Of a stretch of DNA of 5,266 bases, positions 1-5,266 are shown in pieces. Source of the DNA: Chthoniobacteraceae bacterium (GTDB lineage Bacteria; Verrucomicrobiota; Verrucomicrobiia; Chthoniobacterales; Chthoniobacteraceae); contig CANJYI010000216.1 in NCBI GenBank assembly GCA_947478975.1, positions 1 through 5,266 on the forward strand, given 5' to 3'. Each line of letters starts with the position of its first letter. The first letter of the stretch is position 1. The position numbers were made by a program, and so were the translations under genes. The notes under the pieces were generated by a model. It did no database searches, was not told the origin of the DNA, and worked only from the letters and a program-made list of their open reading frames with translations.

Positions 1-658
1 GCGGGGATACGGTGTGGGGAGGTTTTCCTTCAACACCAAGGGGGGGCGTTGCGAAGCCTGCGAGGGGGACGGGGTCAAGCGCATCGAGATGCACTTTCTT
101 GCGGATGTGTTCGTCGAGTGCGAAGTTTGCCACGGCCGCCGCTACAACAGGGAGACCCTCGAGGTCACCTACAAGGGCCGAAACATCGCTGACATTTTAG
201 ACATGACGGTGGACGAGGGGTGCCGTTTCTTTCGAAACGTGCCACAGGTCTGTGAGAAGCTCGTTGCTCTGGAGGACGTGGGGCTGGGGTACGTGCGTCT
301 GGGGCAGTCTTCGGCGACCCTTTCCGGGGGCGAAGCGCAGCGGGTGAAACTCGCGGCGGAACTCGCCCGGAAGGCGACGGGCCGTTCCGTTTACATTTTG
401 GACGAACCCACCACGGGGCTGCATTTCGCGGACATCCACAAACTGTTGGAGGTGCTGCTCAAGCTGCGGGACGCCGGTAACACGCTGGTCGTCATCGAGC
501 ACAATCTGGAGGTGATCAAGTGTGCGGACTGGGTGCTAGATCTCGGACCGGAGGGCGGTGCGCAGGGTGGACACATCGTGGTCGAAGGAACTCCGGAGAC
601 GGTGGCGCGCTGCGAAGTCTCGCACACGGGGCGCTATTTGCGGAGGATTCTGCCATGA
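1..658 (+). CDS. uvrA: UvrABC excinuclease subunit A, C-terminal fragment (5' end outside window)
   Basis: UvrA is the cytoplasmic DNA-damage sensor of nucleotide excision repair: an ABC-type ATPase dimer that finds lesions and loads UvrB. The open frame enters from the left edge (first full codon at base 2) and gives 218 residues ending at TGA 656-658; the family is usually about 940-1000 residues, so roughly the last quarter is present. In order are seen: the RGYGVGRFSFN segment; a zinc module with cysteine codons at 50, 59, 119 and 128, spaced C-X2-C-X19-C-X2-C; the second ABC signature LSGGEAQRVKLA (320-355); Walker B YILDEPTTGL (392-421); and the H-loop VIEHNL with its histidine at 500-502. 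The tail, GTPETVARCEVSHTGRYL, is the normal family ending, so the C-terminus is complete. All key residues in the visible part are intact, so it looks functional. The Walker A motifs lie outside the window. The stop overlaps the next start codon, implying an operon. Confidence 0.98.
   Translation, partial: RGYGVGRFSFNTKGGRCEACEGDGVKRIEMHFLADVFVECEVCHGRRYNRETLEVTYKGRNIADILDMTVDEGCRFFRNVPQVCEKLVALEDVGLGYVRLGQSSATLSGGEAQRVKLAAELARKATGRSVYILDEPTTGLHFADIHKLLEVLLKLRDAGNTLVVIEHNLEVIKCADWVLDLGPEGGAQGGHIVVEGTPETVARCEVSHTGRYLRRILP
642..646 (+). promoter_or_regulatory. Shine-Dalgarno site for the TPR gene, inside the uvrA 3' end
   Basis: GGAGG lies eight bases before the ATG at 655. It is a strong match to the anti-Shine-Dalgarno sequence at good spacing. 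It sits within uvrA codons, so terminating ribosomes pass directly over it. It is the main reason for choosing ATG 655 over the in-frame GTG at 520, which lies deep inside uvrA. It supports translational coupling with uvrA through the ATGA overlap. Confidence 0.72.
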
Positions 659-3192
659 CCCAGTCGCCCCATCCTGCCCTCGCGCAAGCCGGCCCTTTTG
701 CCAGCGCGCTCCGCTGGGGAGTGCTGGCCTCGGCGCTTTGCCTTAGCGGCCCTCGCTCTTTTGCCTCGTCCCCCAACGAGGCGCTGGCCCAGGCCCGGAG
801 CGCTTTTGCCAAGGGGGCTTCCGAGCTTGCCGCCGGGGTGCTGGACCGGTTGCTCTCGGCCGACGACCTTCCTGCGACGGTCCGGGATGAGGCTCGCCTG
901 TTGCGTGCTCAAATCGTCCTCCAAAAAGGGGACACCTCCCAAGTGGAGCGCCTGCTTGTGGGTAGGGAGCGGGAGCCGGAGGTTGCTCTCTTGCTCGCCC
1001 AGACGGCCCTCCGGGCGGAGAGGTGGTCGCCCGCCGCGGAGCGTTTTGCCGCGGCGCTCAACCTTGGAGCGGATGCCCTTTCCTGTGTGTTGGGCAGGGC
1101 GACGGCCTTGGCAAGGCTGGGGCGTGAGTCCGAGGCGGTCGCTGAGTTGCGTCATCTAGCCGGGCAGGGGGCGGTTGTCTCCCACAACGCCGTGTGGCTA
1201 GCCTTGGCGGGGCTGCTGCTGGATGTTGGAAATGCGCCAGAGGCGAAGACTGTGATTTCCAAGGTCCAGCCGGCCACTCCGCAGCAAAGCGCTGCATGTT
1301 CCCTTTTAGAGGCTCGGATTGCCTTGTTGGAAGGGCGTCTTCCCGGGGCGTCCGCCGGCTTTGCTAAGCTCATGCAGTCTGCAGTTCCGGCGCCTCCCGA
1401 GGTGCTCGCCGGCGCCTATCTGGGGGAGGCATCCGTGCTCGAGGCGAAGGGGGATTCTGCAGGCGCGGCGAAGTTCCTGCTGCAGTTTTTGAAAAGTGGC
1501 CGGGAATTGTCCTGTGCCGAACCCCTCTTTAGCAAGGCTGCCCAGCTTCTGTCCGAGGTCGTGGATCCTTCTGTCGCCGACCTGGAAACATGCACCCGGA
1601 CTGGCCCGCAAGGTCAGCGGGCCCTCGCCTCCTTTTACCTCGCGCAGTTTTACGCCTTCACAGGGAAGTCGGACAGGGCAGCCGCCGCTCATGCCTCGTT
1701 TTGCGAGCAGTTTCAGAACCATCGGCTGGTTCCTGTTTCGTTGCTGCAACGGGCCGAGATTCTGATGGGCGCGGACAAATGGGCGGAGGCCGAGGCCTTG
1801 CTCAAAGAGGCGCTCCGCTCCTGCGATGAACCCAAGCTGAGGGCGACCCTGCAGATGCGCCAGGGGCTTGCGTTCCTGCGGTTGGGCGACTTTGGACGGG
1901 CCTTCGCCCTTTTTGACGGCATCGCTCGGGCCGGTGCAGACCTGCGGATAGAGGCCGGCTTCAATGCGGGGTTGGCGGCGCTCCGACTGGGCGATTTGAG
2001 GAGGGCGCACAAGGAACAGGAGGCGCTTCAAGCCCTGCCCGGAACCCAGGAGTTGGTGGCCTCGCTGGAGCTTGAGATCGCTCTTTACCAAGCGTCCGGT
2101 GGACAGGCTCAGGCCCACGAAGCCCTCCAGTCCTTCATGCAGCACCATCCCGGGCATCCGCGGACGGGCGATGCAAAAGTCGCCCTTGCAGAACTGTTGC
2201 TCCGTGAGGCGGAGTCCGCCGCGGGTGCCGCCCGCACGTCGGCGGCCAGCCTGATGCGGGAACGCGCTTCGGCACTGCTCAAGGCGGTGGCGGTGGACCC
2301 CCAGTCGCCCCAGTCCGCAATGCAGGCGAAGTTTCTGGCGGTTTTTCTCACCGATTCGGGCGGCGGGGCACAACCGGAGGAGGTGCTCTCCTTGGGGGAG
2401 GCCTTCCTGCGCGAGTACCCGGATTCCGCCCTTTCCAATGAGATGCGCATGAAGCTTGGGGAGGTCTATTTCCGCAGGAAAGACTATGCGAACGCCGAGG
2501 AGCAGTTTGCCGGAATCGCCTCCAGACAGCCAGAGGGCGCCCTCTCGGAAACAGCCCTTTTTCTGGCCGGCCAATGCGCCGCGAGCCGGCTGAATCCGGG
2601 TTCGGTGGACGAGGCCCTGCGCTATTGGGAGCGGGTCGCACAGGGGAATGGCGTCCTCCGGTGGCGCGCCCGCTACCAGCAGGCGTCCGTGAAAAGCCGC
2701 ATGGGGGACGATGCAGATGGCGCGGAGCTTTTTGAGCGCATCGTCAATTCTACGGAAGCCGTCGACCGGGAACTGCGGCTGGCCGCCCGTTGCGGAAGGG
2801 CGGATGCCTTGCTTTCGATGGCCAAGCGCGGCGCGCTTCCCCTTACAGAGGCTCTCGCGGAATACGAAGCGCTTGCCTCGCAGCCCGAGGTCTCCCCGGC
2901 CTGGCGCAACCAGGCGCTGCACAAAAAGGCAAAAGCGCTAGAAGCCACCCAGCAGCAGGAGGCGCTTGAGGGCTTTTACAGGGTGTTGGAGGCCCCGGAC
3001 TCCGTGGCCGCTGGCGAGTTCTTTTGGCTGTTCAAGGCGGGGTTTGACGCCGCCCGCATTCTGGAAGGGCGCCAGGCCTGGCGCGACTGCGTCGCCCTGT
3101 ATGAGAGGTTGAGTCGCCTCGGAGGCCCCCGTTCGCAGGAGGCCAAGAACCGGGCTTTTCAGATACGCCTGGAACGCTTCCTTTGGGAGTAG
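655..3192 (+). CDS. Exported tetratricopeptide-like repeat protein, 845 aa
   Basis: I do not recognise a named gene; this is a long alpha-helical repeat protein, probably a scaffold. The start at ATG 655 is supported by GGAGG at 642-646, the ATGA overlap with uvrA, and a plausible Sec signal right after it: Arg20, a hydrophobic stretch about 21-33, and a possible cleavage site after Ser-Phe-Ala (residue 37). A lipobox is not convincing, because the residue before Cys29 is Leu. TPR-like helix pairs with the W/L-G-Y-A-type pattern are seen near residues 110-175, 180-210, 363-395, 397-465, 596-630, 632-702 and 789-820; the clearest is around KLGEVYFRRKDYANAEEQF (600-618). No enzymatic motif is visible. 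The mature part has nine cysteines, an odd number for an exported protein. TPR solenoids usually bind proteins, and similar ones work in envelope assembly, but a partner cannot be named here. It probably shares a transcript with uvrA; a functional link to repair is unproven. Existence of the gene is near certain; export is likely; function is unknown. Confidence 0.9.
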   Translation: MTQSPHPALAQAGPFASALRWGVLASALCLSGPRSFASSPNEALAQARSAFAKGASELAAGVLDRLLSADDLPATVRDEARLLRAQIVLQKGDTSQVERLLVGREREPEVALLLAQTALRAERWSPAAERFAAALNLGADALSCVLGRATALARLGRESEAVAELRHLAGQGAVVSHNAVWLALAGLLLDVGNAPEAKTVISKVQPATPQQSAACSLLEARIALLEGRLPGASAGFAKLMQSAVPAPPEVLAGAYLGEASVLEAKGDSAGAAKFLLQFLKSGRELSCAEPLFSKAAQLLSEVVDPSVADLETCTRTGPQGQRALASFYLAQFYAFTGKSDRAAAAHASFCEQFQNHRLVPVSLLQRAEILMGADKWAEAEALLKEALRSCDEPKLRATLQMRQGLAFLRLGDFGRAFALFDGIARAGADLRIEAGFNAGLAALRLGDLRRAHKEQEALQALPGTQELVASLELEIALYQASGGQAQAHEALQSFMQHHPGHPRTGDAKVALAELLLREAESAAGAARTSAASLMRERASALLKAVAVDPQSPQSAMQAKFLAVFLTDSGGGAQPEEVLSLGEAFLREYPDSALSNEMRMKLGEVYFRRKDYANAEEQFAGIASRQPEGALSETALFLAGQCAASRLNPGSVDEALRYWERVAQGNGVLRWRARYQQASVKSRMGDDADGAELFERIVNSTEAVDRELRLAARCGRADALLSMAKRGALPLTEALAEYEALASQPEVSPAWRNQALHKKAKALEATQQQEALEGFYRVLEAPDSVAAGEFFWLFKAGFDAARILEGRQAWRDCVALYERLSRLGGPRSQEAKNRAFQIRLERFLWE

Positions 3193-3223
3193 CCGGCGGA
3201 TTGGGCTGTCGGAGGGCCTCTAA

Positions 3224-3260
3224 AGCGCGGCGCTGAAGCCGTGCCCCGTGGTGGCGCGCT
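3224..3260. terminator. Possible bidirectional terminator hairpin between convergent genes
   Basis: AGCGCG (3224-3229) can pair perfectly with CGCGCT (3255-3260). After one G-G mismatch the stem continues for five more pairs, three of them G-T wobbles, leaving a 13-base loop. It lies 31 bases past the TPR stop and 33 bases past the stop of the minus-strand gene, where a shared terminator would be expected. The tract after the stem is poor: TCTTCT on the plus strand, and only a TTTA run starting at the stem end on the minus strand. In DNA this GC-rich such a hairpin may arise by chance. The rest of the 101-base gap shows only shorter, weaker inverted repeats and no gene. Confidence 0.3.
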
Positions 3261-3293
3261 CTTCTGGCGGGACTCGGTTGGGTTTCGGACCAC

Positions 3294-5266
3294 CTACCGC
3301 AGATACATTAGCTCGTTTGTGAGCAGCAGCACCTGCGCGTAACGCTCCCAGTTGTTGAGCAGGCGAGGGGCAGCTACTTGCGCGGCGGCTGCCTTTTTAA
3401 GGCCGCGTTCCTGGGGCGAGCCGGGTGTGGCTGCGGGCGAGATGAGCGCGTTGGTCTCGACCAGGCTTTTTGGGTCTGAATCCAGAAAGTCCCGGGCGGT
3501 CTCCAGTTCCTTGGCGGAGGGGAGGCGCTGAAGGGCGGTGCGGAAGATGAAGCGCACCTTGTCTTCATCCGATCCTGCCCGGGGGAAATCTTTGCGCTCA
3601 AAAAGGCTGCGGACCTGCTCGGCGATGAAGGGGCTGTTCATCATGAAAAGCGCCTGTTGGGGCACGGTGGTCAGCACCCGCTCTCCCGTGCTGATTTCCG
3701 GGTTCGCGAAGTCGAAGGTGGTGAACATTTCGGGCAGGTTGGCCCGGTCGATCATGGCGTAGACGGTGCGCCGGTTGGAAGTGGCGGGAAGGACGGTGGA
3801 ATCTACCGAGGCGTACCGCTTTTTTTCACTCACAACCGTGGCGGTGGAGGCTCCTGCCAGCTGGAAGGGCCGCCCGCCGATGGTGGAGGCGTCCAGATTG
3901 TCGCTGACGCTCAGGAGGGTGTCGCGGACCTGTTCGAAGTCGAGCCGCTGCACATTGAAACGCCAGAGCCACTGGTTGGTCGGGTCCGACGCCATGGCGT
4001 TGTCCGAAATCTTGCTCTCCTGCTGGTAGGTCGCCGAGGTGACGATCAGCTTGTTGAGTTGTTTGAGCGACCAGCCGTGGTCCATGAGCCAGGTGGACAT
4101 CCAGTCCAACAGTTCAGGGTGGGTGGGGGGCTCGGAACGGGTGCCGAAATCGCTGGGCGTGCGCACGATGGCTTCGCCAAAATGCCATTGCCAGACTCGG
4201 TTGACGATCACGCGCGCGGTCAGGGGATTGTCCCGGCTGGCGATGGACTGGGCGAGTTCGAGGCGGCCGCTGCCCTGAGTGAACGGCTTGCTGTCGTCGC
4301 CCCCAAGGAGGGTCAGAAAACGCCGGGGCACTTTGGGACCGAGGTTCTTGGCCTCGCCTCGGATGAGCACGTTGGAGTCTTTGGGCGCGGCCTTGTCGAC
4401 GAGCGTCATTGCACGCACGGGGGCGCCCGGGTGTGCCAGTTCGATGGCGGCAATTTTGCTTCGGAACGTCGACTGCGTGTTGGTGTAGGTGACGCCAAAG
4501 GTGCGGGCGACTGTGCGCTCATCGGGCACCATCGCCGAGTCTTGTGCAAACACGTCCTTGCGGAGGGCTTCGCTGAACTCGTTGGTCAGAACGGTGCCCA
4601 CCTTGTCGGTGAAGTTTTCACGGCCGGCCTTGCGGCCCACGAATTCCGGAAGGGCCAGTTCCTTTCGGAGCGAATTAAACGCCTCTGTGTAGACCGCTGC
4701 GACGTCCGCCAGAGAGGTCGGCCACTTGTCGATGAGCATGCCGACGAGAGTGGCGTTGTAATTTGGAGAGGTCGCCATTTCTGCCAAGGCCCCGAGTGCG
4801 CGTTCCTCGAAGCCCTCCGCGGGGAGTGCGGCCAAAGTCACCCAAGGGGCGAGGACCGAGTCCTTTCTCTTTTTGTGGGCGAGTTCCGCCTGCTTCAACT
4901 GGTCCGCCCAGACCGCGGCCAGCTCCGCCTTGAGCCCCTTGCTGCGGGCTGCCAGCCGGAAATTTCCGCCCTTTTTGGAGGTGTCGGTGGTCTTGACTGA
5001 CTCCTGAACGGCCAATAAGTAGTCGCCCGCCTGTTCCAACATCCCGGCGGTCAGGCGCAGGGCCTCGGACTTTTCATAGCTCCTGGACTCCACGTTCACC
5101 TTCTCGACCTCTGCGAGGAAGCCCTTGTAAGCCGGGTTTCCCTCCGGGTCGGTGATGACCGGCCGGGAACCCGGTTCTTCGCTGCTCGAGAAGATCCCGT
5201 GCAGGGAGTAGTAGTCCTTGGTGGGAATAGGGTCGAACTTGTGGTCGTGGCAGCGTGCGCAGGCAC
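3294..5266 (-). CDS. DUF1549/DUF1553 (PSCyt2-PSD1) domain protein, N-terminus outside window
   Basis: The frame is open from the right edge (first full codon 5264-5262) to TAG at 3296-3294, giving 656 residues; the GTG at 5099 is internal, not the start. The fragment opens with ACARCHDHKFDPIPTKDYY, the cytochrome-c-like CxxCH signature closing the DUF1549 domain (cysteine codons 5261-5259 and 5252-5250, histidine 5249-5247). Residues of about 57-290 form a helical, Lys/Ala/Glu-rich middle region with no recognised domain. A Gly/Pro-rich segment containing HPGAPVRAM and VPRRFLTLLGG (about 4445-4300), common just before DUF1553, follows. DUF1553 spans about residues 328-655, with NPLTARVIVNRVWQWHFG (VNRVW at 4205-4191), PPTHPELLDW (4130-4101), a SATYQ motif, RRTVYAMIDRANLP, and the usual end LLLTNELMYLR. 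Full-length members often exceed 800 residues, with a signal peptide and an N-terminal cytochrome-like PSCyt1 domain; these would lie beyond the edge. They are abundant in Planctomycetes and Verrucomicrobia, and a role in polysaccharide breakdown or redox at the envelope is suggested for them but not established. Family assignment is very secure; biochemical function is not. Confidence 0.95.
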   Translation of the reverse strand, partial: ACARCHDHKFDPIPTKDYYSLHGIFSSSEEPGSRPVITDPEGNPAYKGFLAEVEKVNVESRSYEKSEALRLTAGMLEQAGDYLLAVQESVKTTDTSKKGGNFRLAARSKGLKAELAAVWADQLKQAELAHKKRKDSVLAPWVTLAALPAEGFEERALGALAEMATSPNYNATLVGMLIDKWPTSLADVAAVYTEAFNSLRKELALPEFVGRKAGRENFTDKVGTVLTNEFSEALRKDVFAQDSAMVPDERTVARTFGVTYTNTQSTFRSKIAAIELAHPGAPVRAMTLVDKAAPKDSNVLIRGEAKNLGPKVPRRFLTLLGGDDSKPFTQGSGRLELAQSIASRDNPLTARVIVNRVWQWHFGEAIVRTPSDFGTRSEPPTHPELLDWMSTWLMDHGWSLKQLNKLIVTSATYQQESKISDNAMASDPTNQWLWRFNVQRLDFEQVRDTLLSVSDNLDASTIGGRPFQLAGASTATVVSEKKRYASVDSTVLPATSNRRTVYAMIDRANLPEMFTTFDFANPEISTGERVLTTVPQQALFMMNSPFIAEQVRSLFERKDFPRAGSDEDKVRFIFRTALQRLPSAKELETARDFLDSDPKSLVETNALISPAATPGSPQERGLKKAAAAQVAAPRLLNNWERYAQVLLLTNELMYLR

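Noticed and set aside
520..654. In-frame upstream extension of the TPR protein to GTG 520
   Set aside because: It would overlap conserved uvrA codons by about 140 bases and bury the signal peptide. ATG 655 has a strong ribosome site and the ATGA overlap.
715..750. Possible lipoprotein signal around Cys29 of the TPR protein
   Set aside because: The residues before the cysteine are Ser-Ala-Leu; a lipobox needs Gly, Ala or Ser directly before Cys. Cleavage after Ser-Phe-Ala at residue 37 fits better.
661..2311. Ten-base sequence CAGTCGCCCC present at 661 and again at 2302
   Set aside because: Two short copies in GC-rich coding DNA, far apart and in unrelated protein context; most likely chance.
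1306..2922. Open frame of 538 codons on the minus strand, opposite the TPR gene
   Set aside because: It lies wholly inside a gene with a good start, ribosome site and repeat pattern. Its translation has no recognisable motif and is rich in Arg, Gly and Pro, as expected of a shadow frame in GC-rich coding DNA.
3657..5000. Open frame of 447 codons on the plus strand, opposite the DUF1553 gene
   Set aside because: The minus-strand frame carries unmistakable DUF1549/DUF1553 motifs. The plus-strand translation has none and is Gly/Val/Arg-rich, typical of an antisense shadow.
5097..5099. GTG as the start of a 601-residue protein on the minus strand
   Set aside because: The same frame stays open to the window edge and encodes the conserved CxxCH end of DUF1549, so this codon is an internal valine.

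Overview
The window holds three protein genes: two at the left on the plus strand and one at the right on the minus strand, converging on a 101-base gap. No tRNA, rRNA, mobile element, CRISPR array or long repeat was seen. The DNA is GC-rich throughout and the three genes look alike in base composition, so nothing suggests recent transfer. The right-hand gene belongs to the DUF1549/DUF1553 (PSCyt2/PSD1) group. That group is expanded mainly in Planctomycetes and Verrucomicrobia, so the source is probably a member of the PVC superphylum. Verrucomicrobia is my preference, but the sequence does not settle it.

Bases 1-658 (+) are the C-terminal quarter of UvrA, the damage-recognition ATPase of nucleotide excision repair, cut by the left edge. 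Its last zinc module, ABC signature, Walker B and H-loop are intact. Its stop codon overlaps the start of the next gene (ATGA), and a GGAGG ribosome-binding site lies inside the uvrA reading frame. The two genes are therefore probably co-transcribed and translationally coupled.

Bases 655-3192 (+) encode an 845-residue, probably exported, helical-repeat protein with TPR-like units spread along most of its length. No catalytic domain is visible. It is probably a scaffold or cell-envelope protein, and its precise role is unknown.

Bases 3193-3293 are the convergent gap. It carries an imperfect GC-rich hairpin that may act as a weak terminator in both directions.

Bases 3294-5266 (-) are a large DUF1549/DUF1553 protein whose N-terminus lies beyond the right edge. 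The fragment starts at the CxxCH cytochrome-like motif at the end of DUF1549, continues through a helical middle region, and ends in a complete DUF1553 domain. The DUF1501 gene that commonly follows such genes is not downstream here. I found no convincing undescribed system. The points most worth following are the uvrA-TPR coupling and the lone DUF1553 gene.
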